A stretch of DNA of 64,000 nt from Sulfurovum sp. (GCA_027068485.1 JAMOSB010000033.1:1-64000); one strand, 5' to 3'. Counted from the stretch's first letter, positions 44,706-54,744 are shown. Notes: generated by a model from the letters alone, not told the origin. Translations and numbers: made by a program.

Positions 44706-46052
44706 ATGAGTTGGACACCTAGCAGTTGGAGGGATTTTCCCATCAAACAACAGCCAACCTACGAAGATCAAGACGCACTTAAAAAAACTGAAGCGATGTT
44801 AAGCTCCTATCCTCCACTTATCTTTGCAGGTGAGGCGAGACGACTCAAAGAGAAACTTGCTGCAGCAGGACGCGGTGAGGCATTTTTGCTTCAGGGTGGA
44901 GATTGTGCGGAGAGCTTTGCTGATTTTAATGGTAAAAATATCAAAAATCTCTTCAAGCTTATGCTTCAGATGAATATGATATTGATGTATTCTACGGGTA
45001 AACCTGTCGTGAAAGTAGGGCGTATTGCAGGGCAGTTTGCCAAGCCTCGCTCCTCTGACTTTGAGGAGATCGATGGGGTGAAGCTCCCAAGCTACCGTGG
45101 AGATATCATCAATGGGATTGAGTTTACCCCAGAAGCGAGAATCCCTAAACCTGAAAATATGATTCAAGCCTATAGTCAAGCGGGTGTTACGCTCAATCTC
45201 TTGCGTGCCTTTTCGCGTGGTGGCTTAGCTGATCTCAATAAAGTCCACCAGTGGAACCTCGACTTTATCAAAGATAATCCACTTGGTAAACGCTACGATG
45301 AACTCAGTGATACTATCGACCACTCGATGAAGTTTATGTCTGCGTGTGGACTCAATAGCGATATCATGCCACAGCTTCATCAAACAACACTCTACACTTC
45401 ACATGAAGCGTTGTTACTCAACTATGAAGAGGCATTGACACGACGCGATAGTGAGACCAATGAGTGGTATGACTGTTCTGCTCATATGCTCTGGATCGGG
45501 GATCGTACCCGAGATTTGAGTGAGGCACACATCGAGTACTTCCGAGGGATCGCCAACCCTATTGGATGTAAGGTAGGGCCAAGTATGCAAGAGGATGAAC
45601 TCATCGAACTTATCGATGCACTCAACCCCAACAACGAAGAGGGACGACTCAACCTTATCGTCCGTATGGGTGCGAGTCAGATACGCGACTACTTCCCCAA
45701 CCTCCTCAAACGCGTACGCGATGAGGGGCGTAATGTCGTCTGGTCATGTGATCCGATGCATGGTAATGTTGAGAAGAGTTCAACAGGCTATAAGACCCGA
45801 GACTTTGATAATATCCTCTCAGAAGTGGAGCAGTTCTTTACTATCCATAAAGAGATGGGAACGATTGGAGCGGGTATCCACTTAGAGATGACAGGTAATG
45901 ATGTCACTGAGTGTACGGGGAGTACCTCATGTGCGATTACCCCTGAGGGGCTAAGTGATCGCTACCATACACAGTGTGACCCACGATTGAACGCCTCTCA
46001 AGCGTTGGAACTCTCCTTTATGCTCTCGGATGTGATAGCCGATAGTGAGTAA
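44706..46052 (+). CDS. Class II 3-deoxy-7-phosphoheptulonate synthase
   Basis: [43 protein letters not shown]. Confidence 0.95.
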   Translation: MSWTPSSWRDFPIKQQPTYEDQDALKKTEAMLSSYPPLIFAGEARRLKEKLAAAGRGEAFLLQGGDCAESFADFNGKNIKNLFKLMLQMNMILMYSTGKPVVKVGRIAGQFAKPRSSDFEEIDGVKLPSYRGDIINGIEFTPEARIPKPENMIQAYSQAGVTLNLLRAFSRGGLADLNKVHQWNLDFIKDNPLGKRYDELSDTIDHSMKFMSACGLNSDIMPQLHQTTLYTSHEALLLNYEEALTRRDSETNEWYDCSAHMLWIGDRTRDLSEAHIEYFRGIANPIGCKVGPSMQEDELIELIDALNPNNEEGRLNLIVRMGASQIRDYFPNLLKRVRDEGRNVVWSCDPMHGNVEKSSTGYKTRDFDNILSEVEQFFTIHKEMGTIGAGIHLEMTGNDVTECTGSTSCAITPEGLSDRYHTQCDPRLNASQALELSFMLSDVIADSE

Positions 46053-46061
46053 TCTCTACTA

Positions 46062-46112
46062 GGCTTATACCACACGGTATAAGCCAACTCTCCATCTCTG
46101 CCCCTTTGGGCA
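46062..46112. terminator. Tandem hairpins between convergent genes
   Basis: GGCTTATACC-ACAC-GGTATAAGCC (46062-46085), then TGCCC-CTTT-GGGCA (46099-46112) followed by TCTTCCTCTTTTT. Confidence 0.6.
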
Positions 46113-46123
46113 TCTTCCTCTTT

Positions 46124-47320
46124 TTATGATGTGATAGAGAAGCGATTGATCCCCTCATGATGTGTATAGTGTAAGTGCATCTGATGGATATCCAAGATAC
46201 TCTTAACGATATAGAGACCCAGTCCTAGACCCTTTTGGGAGCTATGAAAGGGTTCAAAGTAGTGGGGGAGTGGTTGGGCTAGTGGGGTGGCGTGGTTGTC
46301 AAGGGAGAGTGTTTTATGCTCGATTAGGACAGTGACATGTCTATCCTGACTATATTTGATGGCATTATCAAGAAGGTTTTTGATAACCAGTGTAAAGAGT
46401 TCAAAATCGACCTGAAGGATATAGTCCTCTTGGATATGGGTGGTGATATAGTGCTTGGGGTGTTCAATCATCAGCATATCGATACTCGCCTCAAGGAGGT
46501 CACTCATCTTATAGGGTTTGATGGTCAGCTCAAAGTTTTTGGAGGTGATCTTCTCAATCTTGGCAAACTCATCGATAAGGAGATTGAGTCGCTCAAAGAT
46601 ACTATGCATGCGTTGTTTGTTTTTCTCATCATGGAGCATCTCGCTGACGAGTCGTCCCTTGGCGATAGGGGTTTTAAGCTCATGCATAATCGCACGCAAG
46701 AAGAGCTGGCGGGAGTGGAGTAGCTCTCGTATCATCGTCACGGCGTGATCAAACTCATTGGCGACCTCGGCAATCTCATCTTTTTTATCACTGCGACAGG
46801 CGATATCAAGATTGCCGTTGGAGAAGGTCTTGATCTTGTTTTTGAGTTCGGAGAGGGGTTTGAGGCTTCGTATCACCCAGAAGTAGAGCATCAAGATCAA
46901 GAAGAAGACGATACTAAAGATAATCACCCGTTTGAGTGGGTAGTGAGATTTGTTGCGGTTCTCCAAAATAAGTTTGAATCGATCGTTACGGATGAGGATA
47001 ATGCGTTTGAGGTGGTAGGTGGTGACCGCGTAGTGTTTGGCTTTACCCTTCTCTTTGAAGTGTCGTTCGATCTGGATGATACGCTCCTTATCGGTTACAA
47101 GAGAGACATTTTGTGCTTCGAGGTAGGCTTTGTCTATTGTGCCATACTTAAGATAGTAGTTGTAGAGGTAGTGAGAGATTGCCCGCTCTTGTACTTCTGT
47201 ACTCTCTTCATACTTCATACGATCATATTTGATAGAGATGATAAAGAGTAGTGCGAGTAGGAGGAGGGTGATACTAAAGACCAGTTTGATTTTGCTATGG
47301 AGAGAGGTAAACCCGCTCAT
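46124..47320 (-). CDS. Sensor histidine kinase (ArsS-like)
   Basis: HAMP, RAIMHELKTPIAKGRL H-box, GLGLGLYIVKSILD. Confidence 0.85.
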   Translation of the reverse strand: MSGFTSLHSKIKLVFSITLLLLALLFIISIKYDRMKYEESTEVQERAISHYLYNYYLKYGTIDKAYLEAQNVSLVTDKERIIQIERHFKEKGKAKHYAVTTYHLKRIILIRNDRFKLILENRNKSHYPLKRVIIFSIVFFLILMLYFWVIRSLKPLSELKNKIKTFSNGNLDIACRSDKKDEIAEVANEFDHAVTMIRELLHSRQLFLRAIMHELKTPIAKGRLVSEMLHDEKNKQRMHSIFERLNLLIDEFAKIEKITSKNFELTIKPYKMSDLLEASIDMLMIEHPKHYITTHIQEDYILQVDFELFTLVIKNLLDNAIKYSQDRHVTVLIEHKTLSLDNHATPLAQPLPHYFEPFHSSQKGLGLGLYIVKSILDIHQMHLHYTHHEGINRFSITS

Positions 47321-47970
47321 ACGAGTTTGTACCCCACACCGCGTACGGCTTGGATGCGTTTGTTGTCCCCTAGTTTAGTGCGGATCTTGGAGATGATGAC
47401 ATCAAGGCTTTTGCCTTGGGAGTCGATACTCATTGTCCCAGAGGTGTTGATGATCTGCTCACGGGACTGAGTGATGCCTTGGTGTTTGGCAAGGAGTGAG
47501 AGGACTTCGAACTCCGCAGGGGTGAGGTGGAGTGCTTCTCCTTTGAAGTAGATGGTGTCCCCCTTGATTTCAAAATCCCCTTGGGGTTCACTGCTCTTAG
47601 CGTGTTCGGCTTTGCTGTAGCGACGCAGGAGTGAGACGATGCGTGCGTACATCTCTTTGGGGTCGTAGGGCTTAGGGAGGTAGTCATCTGCTCCAAGGGC
47701 AAGCGCATCGACTTTGTCATTGATATCTGAGCGTGCGGAGGAGATAATGATAGGGATATCATACTTGGCTACCACCTCTTCACATACCTCTAGCCCATCC
47801 ATCCCAGGGAGCGTAAGATCTAAGATTAGTAGATCATACTTCTTCACCCCTGCACTCAGTCCTAAGTAGGGATCCTCAAAGTTGGTCACCTTGATATCAT
47901 ACTGTGCGAGGTATTCACTTAGAAGCTCTGCAAACTCTGGATCATCTTCAATCATGAGGATATTAATCAT
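47317..47970 (-). CDS. OmpR-family response regulator (ArsR-like)
   Basis: MINILMIEDDPEFAELL..DLLILDLTLPGMDGLEV; winged-helix C-terminus. Start 47970 follows AGGAGAAGAG. Confidence 0.88.
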   Translation of the reverse strand: MINILMIEDDPEFAELLSEYLAQYDIKVTNFEDPYLGLSAGVKKYDLLILDLTLPGMDGLEVCEEVVAKYDIPIIISSARSDINDKVDALALGADDYLPKPYDPKEMYARIVSLLRRYSKAEHAKSSEPQGDFEIKGDTIYFKGEALHLTPAEFEVLSLLAKHQGITQSREQIINTSGTMSIDSQGKSLDVIISKIRTKLGDNKRIQAVRGVGYKLV

Positions 47971-48025
47971 CTCTTCTCCTTTTATGCTATTGTAGTGGTC
48001 TAGGGTTAATTGAAGTAAAATAGCC

Positions 48026-50002
48026 CTAGAGGGGTAGTTTGATGGTAAAGACCGCTCCTGTCTCATCGTTGTAAAAGCCAATGGAGCCGTGGAGGTGTTG
48101 TTGGACAATCACCTGTGACATATAGAGTCCTATTCCCGTCCCATCTTTCTCTTTGGTGGTGAAGTAGAACTCAAAAATCTTCTCTTTGATCTCCTCAGGG
48201 ACACCCCCCGCATTATCTTTGACTCTGATCTGTAGCATCTGCTTCACGACGGTACACTCTACGCTGATAGCTCCTGCGGGGATCTCCCGCTCGATAATGG
48301 CATCTTGTGCGTTTTTGATGAGGTTGAGTATCACCTGTTTGAGTTCATTGGGGTAGGAGAGGAAGGGTTGGATATTGGGTGCGATGGTGGCGGTGAGGGT
48401 GGTACCTCTACAGCGGTAGATATTGCCAATGAGCCAGTCGATTCCTGCGATAATCTCCCCGATATCAGTCAGCTCTTTGCGTCTATCGGGTTTGAAAAAT
48501 CCTCTAAAGTCATCAATAGTAGCACTGAGGTGTTGAACATAGCCATTGATATCTTCAAGCTTCTCATCGAGGATCTCATTGGTGAGGCTATCGAGCTGTC
48601 GCTTGAGGATAAGTGAGGAGGCGACTGCGGAGATGGCATTGAGTGGTTGTCGCCACTGGTGGGCAATCATTCCGATCATCTCCCCCATCTGGGCGAGTTT
48701 GGACTGTTGGAGGAGGAGTTGATCCTTTTGTCTATTCTTCTCCACCTCATACTGGATGAGTGAACTCTGTTGGGTATTGATATCAACAAGCTCTTGGGTG
48801 GTCTGTGCAATGAGGTGTGAGAGGGCATTGATAGTCTTCATCGCATCGCTACTCTCAACACGCTTGGTGGTAGGTGGGGTGGGGAGGCATCGATCGGGAC
48901 TTTCACTTAGGAGCAGTAGGGTCTTGGTCTCATTGAGTAGTTGGGTGCGGTGCTGGGTATGGTAGAACTCCCCATGGGTAAAAAATCCACTGAGTGTTGA
49001 GAGGTGTGCGTAGGGGGCGATCTCATCGATATTGTTGTTGCCTAGGAGTCGTCGGCGTGCCATACAGGAGTAGATGAAGATCGACTCAATGGGACATGCT
49101 TTGAGGCGTTGGAGGGAGTTGGCTTGCTCTTGGAGAATATTTTCGATATTGCCATACCCAAACCGTACCTCCTCCCCCTCATAGAGATTTCCCGCAAAGG
49201 AGAGAGAGTTGTCAGGGTGTTTTTTGAGGACAGCTCGAGCGGTTGCGATACCGTCGCGTTGGATAATCAATGGAAACTCAATCCCTGTAGCGGGGAGTTG
49301 ATCACTGATCTCACCCCCGATATACTTGGTGTAGATTTTGACTGCATCGATACCGTTGATGGTGTAGATACGGTTTTTGGTACTTTTGGTGATGGTGAGT
49401 CCCTTGCCTATCTGCTCCCACCCAAAGCTGTAGTCATTGTGTACGATAAGATCCTCTCCATAGAGGATTGCCACTACTGCCCCATTGGAGCTTATCCCCT
49501 CTTCAGAGAAGACAAAAGTCTCCCTAAAAGTCCCATTGTCTGCGGCCATTCCCCCTGCGATAAGTATCTCTTGATTGAGGCTACAGAGTCCATCTAAAAA
49601 CTCCTCTCCATTGGTATGGAGTCCATCACATAGACAGATGGCTGTTTTGATAGGGAGGTGGGGGGGGAGTTGAGAGAAGAGGGCTCTTCCTAGAGCATAG
49701 CTTGTGCTACTTTTGTGTTGGATAAAGCTCTCAACTTGGGTCGTCTCAAACTCAGAGAAGACCAGTAGTGTCTCATACTGTAGGATCGTCTGGTTATCGA
49801 TCATCCCATCACTGGTCGCCCCAATAATCTTACCGTGGGGGAGGAGGGTGGTGAGTGTGTTGAGAAGCTGAGAGATGAAGTCATGATCAACCACCCCCGT
49901 AAAGACCTGTATCAGAAGGGCGTGTTTGTCATGGTAGTGGTGGGTCTGGATGAAGGTCTGGAGTGCCTCATCGGAGGTGTAGCGTAGGTTGCGTGTCTTC
50001 AT
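48026..50002 (-). CDS. FIST-domain sensor histidine kinase
   Basis: FIST-like N-terminal half (KALLIQVFTGVVDHDFISQLLN...GKIIGATSDGMI...CPIESIFIYSCMARRRLLG) followed by GMIAHQWRQPLNAISAV H-box and HATPase. Confidence 0.85.
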   Translation of the reverse strand: MKTRNLRYTSDEALQTFIQTHHYHDKHALLIQVFTGVVDHDFISQLLNTLTTLLPHGKIIGATSDGMIDNQTILQYETLLVFSEFETTQVESFIQHKSSTSYALGRALFSQLPPHLPIKTAICLCDGLHTNGEEFLDGLCSLNQEILIAGGMAADNGTFRETFVFSEEGISSNGAVVAILYGEDLIVHNDYSFGWEQIGKGLTITKSTKNRIYTINGIDAVKIYTKYIGGEISDQLPATGIEFPLIIQRDGIATARAVLKKHPDNSLSFAGNLYEGEEVRFGYGNIENILQEQANSLQRLKACPIESIFIYSCMARRRLLGNNNIDEIAPYAHLSTLSGFFTHGEFYHTQHRTQLLNETKTLLLLSESPDRCLPTPPTTKRVESSDAMKTINALSHLIAQTTQELVDINTQQSSLIQYEVEKNRQKDQLLLQQSKLAQMGEMIGMIAHQWRQPLNAISAVASSLILKRQLDSLTNEILDEKLEDINGYVQHLSATIDDFRGFFKPDRRKELTDIGEIIAGIDWLIGNIYRCRGTTLTATIAPNIQPFLSYPNELKQVILNLIKNAQDAIIEREIPAGAISVECTVVKQMLQIRVKDNAGGVPEEIKEKIFEFYFTTKEKDGTGIGLYMSQVIVQQHLHGSIGFYNDETGAVFTIKLPL

Positions 50003-50733
50003 ACCTGCTCTTGAAGCATGGTGATCTTGTAGCCTTGTGTACGGTTGTTGCTAAAGAGTGCATAGGAGACTTTGGCTTTGAGTCGCTTGAGTATCCCATG
50101 GACAGCATTATTACTAAACTCTTTGGAGGGTTCATCTATAAAGAGGTGAGCAAAAATCTCCTCTAGGCTAAAGTAGCTCTGGGGGTTGTTCAAGAAGAGT
50201 TCTAAGAGGCGTACCTCTTTTTTGGTGAGCTTGATAATCTCATCTCCTCTCAAGAGCTTTTTGGCAAAGAAGTCGTAGCAGTACCCCTCTGGGAGCTCTA
50301 TGATCTTCTCCTTCTCCTGCTCATAGAGCTTGCCAATCAGGTTGAGAAGTTGATCGAGTGAGAGGGGTTTTTTGATAAAACCATCGATACGCAGATTGAT
50401 AATAGGGACGAGATACTCCTCTGTACGGTAGGCAGAGATGACAAAGATCTTCTGTTTGGGATACTTTTTATAGATCGCTTTGATTAGCTCTATCCCGTTG
50501 AGGTCAGGCATCTTGATATCAGTAATAATCAGATCAAAGTAGCATCTATGCTCTTGGTGATACGCCTCATAGAGGCTGAGTCCCTCACGACCATTTTTAC
50601 CGATGGTAACACTCTTAAAGAGATCTTCAAAGAGGGGTTTGGTTGAGATAATATTTTGGAGATTGTCTTCGATATACATCACATGAAGGGTGTTGGAGTA
50701 GGCGATAATCTCTTTGGTTGTAGAGTTCATCAT
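49999..50733 (-). CDS. Response regulator with DNA-binding C-terminus
   Basis: VMYIEDNLQNI, FDLIITDIKMPDLNGIELI; LTKKEVRLLELFLNN wHTH; 4-bp overlap with the FIST kinase. Confidence 0.85.
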   Translation of the reverse strand: MMNSTTKEIIAYSNTLHVMYIEDNLQNIISTKPLFEDLFKSVTIGKNGREGLSLYEAYHQEHRCYFDLIITDIKMPDLNGIELIKAIYKKYPKQKIFVISAYRTEEYLVPIINLRIDGFIKKPLSLDQLLNLIGKLYEQEKEKIIELPEGYCYDFFAKKLLRGDEIIKLTKKEVRLLELFLNNPQSYFSLEEIFAHLFIDEPSKEFSNNAVHGILKRLKAKVSYALFSNNRTQGYKITMLQEQV

Positions 50734-51527
50734 AGGCTAAATGCCCTCCTCATATGGGGTTCAATCTCCTCAAAGCTATAGCGGTAGTCACAGAAGTGTT
50801 CAAACGCGATAATCCCTTGATACAGAAGCATATCGCTACCATCTTGTGTCGGTTTGTTGTAGGATTTGGCAAGGCGTAAGAAGGGGGTCTCTTTGCCATA
50901 GATCACATCAACACAGGCACGGCTTTGGGGGATGAGTAGATCGAGTAGGGGTTGGGGGCAGGGGAGTAGCTCATCCTCTAGTCCTGCGGAGGTCATATTG
51001 ATGATGAGGTCATACGCTGTAGGAGTAAACGCCTCAAAAGTGCTACAGACAAACCCCATCTCCTCAAAGGGTTTGAGTCGTCCACTACTACGGTTGAGTA
51101 GGGTGACCTCATAGCCTGCATCCCGTAAGATAATCGCAGTCGATTGAGCTGTACCCCCTGCACCCAAAAAGAGTACCTTCTTGATCCCATCAAAGCGTGA
51201 GAGGGCTTTGAGAAACCCTGGTGCATCGGTATTGTAGCCGTGGAGTTTTCCCTCTCGTTGGACAATGGTATTGACCACTCCGACCTTTTGGGCAAAGGGG
51301 TCTAGCTGATCGCACGCTTCGTAGGCCGATCGCTTGTGGGGTACGGTGATATTGATACCCTTGAGATTGAGTTGGATGATACGCTCTTTGAGAGTGGATC
51401 CATCCTCTAAGCGGTAGCGTGTGTAGCACCCTCTCATGCCCAAGCCACCAAACGCGAGGTTGTGCATGAGAGGGGATTTGGAGTGAGAGACGGGGTTACC
51501 GACTATCGCAAATAGCTCTTGAGTCAT
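50730..51527 (-). CDS. aroE: Shikimate dehydrogenase
   Basis: FAIVGNPVSHSKSPLMHN, GINITVPHKRSAYE, LFLGAGGTAQST. Confidence 0.93.
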   Translation of the reverse strand: MTQELFAIVGNPVSHSKSPLMHNLAFGGLGMRGCYTRYRLEDGSTLKERIIQLNLKGINITVPHKRSAYEACDQLDPFAQKVGVVNTIVQREGKLHGYNTDAPGFLKALSRFDGIKKVLFLGAGGTAQSTAIILRDAGYEVTLLNRSSGRLKPFEEMGFVCSTFEAFTPTAYDLIINMTSAGLEDELLPCPQPLLDLLIPQSRACVDVIYGKETPFLRLAKSYNKPTQDGSDMLLYQGIIAFEHFCDYRYSFEEIEPHMRRAFSL

Positions 51528-51530
51528 AAT

Positions 51531-52937
51531 CTAGAGTCCCTCCATCTCTTTGAGTGTGGCAAGCAATGCCCCTAGCTTGTTGCGTACCTCAAGGTACTCT
51601 AGCTCTGGGATAGAGTCTGCAACCACCCCCGCACCCGCTTGGAGGGTGATGGAGTCGGGTTTGATGAGTGAGGTACGGATGGTGATCGCTGAGTCCATAT
51701 TGCCATTAAACGAGAAGTAGCCTACAGAGCCTGAGTAGAATCCGCGTTTGAGTCCCTCATACTGAGCGATGAGTTTCATCGCTTCGATTTTGGGTGCTCC
51801 TGTCATCGTCCCTGCGGTAAAAGTCGCACCAAAGAGGTCAAACATATCTTTCTCCTCTTGGAGCTGTGCTTCGACATCTGAGACCATATGCATCACATGT
51901 GAGTACTTCTCTACACGCATTAGATCGGTCACTTCGACGCTACCTGTCTTGGCGACCCGTCCGACATCATTGCGTCCAAGGTCGACTAGCATCAGGTGTT
52001 CGGCACACTCTTTGGGGTCATGGAGCATCTCCTGCTCTAGCTCATGGTCGCGGTGGTGGGTCTTCCCGCGTTTGCGTGTCCCTGCGATAGGGCGTAGGAG
52101 TATCTCCCCCTCTGTGAGGCGTACCATTACCTCAGGAGAGGAGCCACAGATACTAAACTCCTCATAGTCGAGCAAAAAGAGATAGGGAGAGGGGTTTTTG
52201 GAGCGGAGTACGCGGTAGAAGCTCAGAGGGTCGATCTGCCCCTTTTGGGTATAGCGGTTGGCGAGTAGTATCTGGAAGATATCTCCTGAACGGATATGCT
52301 CTTTACACTCATTGACCATCGCTTTGAAACGCTCCTCACCGATACTAAACTCCCCCTCACTTGCGAGTGTAACAGGCTGAAGAGGGAGTGGATTACATGG
52401 CTCTTCTAATATGGCGATGAGTTGCTCAAATGCCTCTTGCCTTGTGGGGTCATTGAGTAGCAGTGTGAGTGTAGCACTCTTGTGTGCATAGGCGATGATA
52501 ATTTGTGGGCGTACGAGATCGAGATCGGGGGTGTTGAGTGGATCGCGTAGATTCTCCATGCTCTCTTGAAGGATTGGCTCAAAGATGCGTACCATATCAT
52601 AGGCGATAAACCCGATAAACCCATCGACAAAAGAGAAACCAACCTCTTGGGCTTTGGCTTGGTAGAGGGCTTTGTCTACCCCTGCGTAGTAGGCTTTGAG
52701 AAAGCTAAAGGGGTCTTGATTCAAGATCTCTTTGGTGCCGTGGTTCTTTTGGTAGGTGGTGGTATCGTTGTGGTAGCTTAGACGCTCTTGCGCCCCAATG
52801 GTAATGAAACTAAAGTTACCATCACTGCTATTGACCACACTCTCAAAGAGCATGGTGATCTCTGAGGGGAAGAGCTGTTTGATCTTCCCATAGAGTGCGA
52901 CAGGGGTGAGTTGGTCAAAGAGGACTTTTTTGTACAT
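51531..52937 (-). CDS. trpE: Anthranilate synthase component I
   Basis: Chorismate-binding: RPIAGTRKRGKTHHRDHELEQEML, FTAGTMTGAPKIEAMKLI, QAGAGVVADSIPELEY. Confidence 0.85.
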   Translation of the reverse strand: MYKKVLFDQLTPVALYGKIKQLFPSEITMLFESVVNSSDGNFSFITIGAQERLSYHNDTTTYQKNHGTKEILNQDPFSFLKAYYAGVDKALYQAKAQEVGFSFVDGFIGFIAYDMVRIFEPILQESMENLRDPLNTPDLDLVRPQIIIAYAHKSATLTLLLNDPTRQEAFEQLIAILEEPCNPLPLQPVTLASEGEFSIGEERFKAMVNECKEHIRSGDIFQILLANRYTQKGQIDPLSFYRVLRSKNPSPYLFLLDYEEFSICGSSPEVMVRLTEGEILLRPIAGTRKRGKTHHRDHELEQEMLHDPKECAEHLMLVDLGRNDVGRVAKTGSVEVTDLMRVEKYSHVMHMVSDVEAQLQEEKDMFDLFGATFTAGTMTGAPKIEAMKLIAQYEGLKRGFYSGSVGYFSFNGNMDSAITIRTSLIKPDSITLQAGAGVVADSIPELEYLEVRNKLGALLATLKEMEGL

Positions 52938-52941
52938 GGTG

Positions 52942-53676
52942 CTACCTTTTGGTCACAAAAGCACCTTTGAGGATAAGGTCTTTGACTTTGGGGAGTGCGT
53001 GGTTGGCAGAGGATTTTGTCGTATAGGGACCGATCAAAAGACGCTTGATACCATTACGGTTTGGTTTGGTAATCGTATGGTGGAAGCCATGCTTTTGGAT
53101 TGTACTCAAGAAGCGTTTACTTGGGGTTTGTCTAAATGACCCTACTTGAATAAAGTAGTGACCTCTAGGGGCATGGGTCGTGGTGACAGGGTGCTTTTTG
53201 GGTGCTTTGGCTGGGGTGGGTGTAGTTGTAGGTGTAGGCTGTTTGGGTGTAGTGTGTGGTGTGGTGGTTGTCTGTTGTGTGCCTGCTTGAGGGGTGATGG
53301 TCTGCTTTTCTGCTTTGATACGCTCTTCTCGGATACGCTGATAGTTTTGGGTATCGTGTGGTGTCGGTGCCGTCATGCTTGGTGTCGCCTGCTCTTTTGG
53401 TGCAGATGGCTCATGGGCAGAGAGGTCAGAGAGTGTTAGCTCTTGGTGTTTTGGAGCAGGTTTGGTAGAGGGTTGGAGTGCGAGTTCAGGGGAGAGTATC
53501 GCGGTACTATTGGTCTCCTCAAGAGGAGTCGCATCATCGAGTATCATTTTGGTGAGGATAATCGTAGTGATCAAGACAATAATCAGCAACGCAATAATGG
53601 TAAGAAAACTCTTGGTCTTAGTGCTTTTGGGTTTGATATCATCGACGATTAGGTCATCTAAATTGTGATCATTCAT
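52942..53676 (-). CDS. SPOR-domain membrane protein
   Basis: Single TM, Pro/Thr-rich linker, C-terminal GHYFIQVGSFRQTPSKRFLSTIQKHG...RLLIGPYTTKSSA. Confidence 0.8.
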   Translation of the reverse strand: MNDHNLDDLIVDDIKPKSTKTKSFLTIIALLIIVLITTIILTKMILDDATPLEETNSTAILSPELALQPSTKPAPKHQELTLSDLSAHEPSAPKEQATPSMTAPTPHDTQNYQRIREERIKAEKQTITPQAGTQQTTTTPHTTPKQPTPTTTPTPAKAPKKHPVTTTHAPRGHYFIQVGSFRQTPSKRFLSTIQKHGFHHTITKPNRNGIKRLLIGPYTTKSSANHALPKVKDLILKGAFVTKR

Positions 53677-53884
53677 AGGGGGAGAACTCCAGATTTTATT
53701 TTGCGTTGATTATAGCATAGTTCCCCCTAGTAACCAAAATAATTTTTGTGAAGAGTGGTTAGGGTGATGCTCTTTGAGTTGTTTCTTTAATGCCTAGATA
53801 GTGACAATAACTGTAAAAATAACGGTTAATGCTCCAGAATTTTTATTTAAAAAATCTATGTATTCTATGAAATATCCTTTTTTC

Positions 53885-53990
53885 TTATAACGGGGGCGCG
53901 GGTGAGCAACGCCCACATGGCAAAGCTTGGTTTGGCTGGTGGGTGATTGCTCCTCCCGCTTGTTGTCTGGTGCGGAGCGTCCAGAGCAAC
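53885..53990. repeat. GC-rich long imperfect palindrome, attC-like, plus adjacent hairpin
   Basis: AAC-GGGGGC-GCGGG-T-GAGCAA-C-GCCCAC ... GTGGGTGA-TTGCTC-CT-CCCGC-TT-GTT; then GTTGTCTGG-N10-CCAGAgCAAC, in otherwise AT-rich intergenic DNA. Confidence 0.45.
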
Positions 53991-54035
53991 TATTTAATAG
54001 AGGACATTGTGTCTGATGATTTTAGGAGTAAATTT

Positions 54036-54122
54036 ATGGAAATTAAAAAAAAGTTATTAGATATTGTGCGTGATAAGATTTGTGTAAAACATTACAGTAT
54101 CTGTCTAAATTCTAAATTCTAA
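54036..54122 (+). pseudogene. Truncated integron-integrase-like (IntI) N-terminal remnant
   Basis: SD TAGGAG then MEIKKKLLDIVRDKICVKHYSICLNSKF*; matches the IntI N-terminal pattern 'LLDxVRDxIRVKHYSIRTE' with both Arg as Cys (CGT->TGT). Confidence 0.55.
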
Positions 54123-54127
54123 ATTCT
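54104..54127 (+). repeat. 7-bp tandem repeat TCTAAAT x3
   Basis: TCTAAAT TCTAAAT TCTAAAT TCTT at the point where IntI similarity stops. Confidence 0.9.
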
Positions 54128-54237
54128 TAAGGTAATCCTCTCATTTAATAATATTTTACTATACATAATCTCTACTTTCTTTAGTATACTTGTTCTATTC
54201 CCCTCTACTATCAATACAATCGTATATCATTTTTATG

Positions 54238-54732
54238 TTAAAGTGGTGCGTAGGGGAGCGTGACGATATTGTAGGCATTGGGGAGTGTGGGAGAGGGGAG
54301 GGTTTTCCATCTTTTGGTGAGTTTGGCTTGGAGGGCGTTACTTAGGGTGGTGAGTTGTTTGTGGGCATCTGATAGCTTCATCGGCTCTACGGGGATAAAG
54401 AGCTGAATCTTCTGAGGCTCTGCTCCTTGGTAGAGGTGATAGGTGGGGATACCGAGTGTGGGTAGGAGGTATTTGGTGAGGTGGCAGAAGCGTTGAGCCT
54501 CATCACCTTTGTACTCGATGACGAGATAGCGGGTTTTGCCCTCTTGGAGTAGGGGAACGGCGATCGTGTAGTCACGCTGAAGATGTTGGGTGAGGAGTAG
54601 GGGGGTGAGGGGCTCCTCTATGCGTTCAAATTTGGCATAGAAGGTACGATTGTCAAAGGAGATACGCTGGACAATCGTACGGCGTTTGATATAGTAGCAG
54701 GTATCATAAAGCTCTAGATCAAAAACTTCTAT
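54238..54732 (-). CDS. DUF1882-like conserved Campylobacterota protein with no canonical start codon
   Basis: Open frame after glyA stop: (ATA)EVFDLELYDTCYYIKRRTIVQRISFDNRTFYAKFERIEEPLTPLLLTQHLQRDYTIAVPLLQEGKTRYLVIEYKGDEAQRFCHLTKYLLPTLGIPTYHLYQ...; AGGAGG SD just upstream. Confidence 0.7.
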   Translation of the reverse strand: MEVFDLELYDTCYYIKRRTIVQRISFDNRTFYAKFERIEEPLTPLLLTQHLQRDYTIAVPLLQEGKTRYLVIEYKGDEAQRFCHLTKYLLPTLGIPTYHLYQGAEPQKIQLFIPVEPMKLSDAHKQLTTLSNALQAKLTKRWKTLPSPTLPNAYNIVTLPYAPL

Positions 54733-54744
54733 GATACCCTCCTG

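Noticed and set aside
53677-53729. Imperfect inverted repeat AGGGGGaGAACT...AGTTCCCCCT upstream of the SPOR gene as an RNA switch
   Set aside because: The distal arm lies upstream of a good TATAAT -10 (53709-53714, minus strand), so it would not be in the transcript; at best a DNA operator.
54104-54127. TCTAAAT x3 as a phase-variation tract
   Set aside because: Only three units, and it lies in an already truncated integrase remnant with no downstream ORF to switch.
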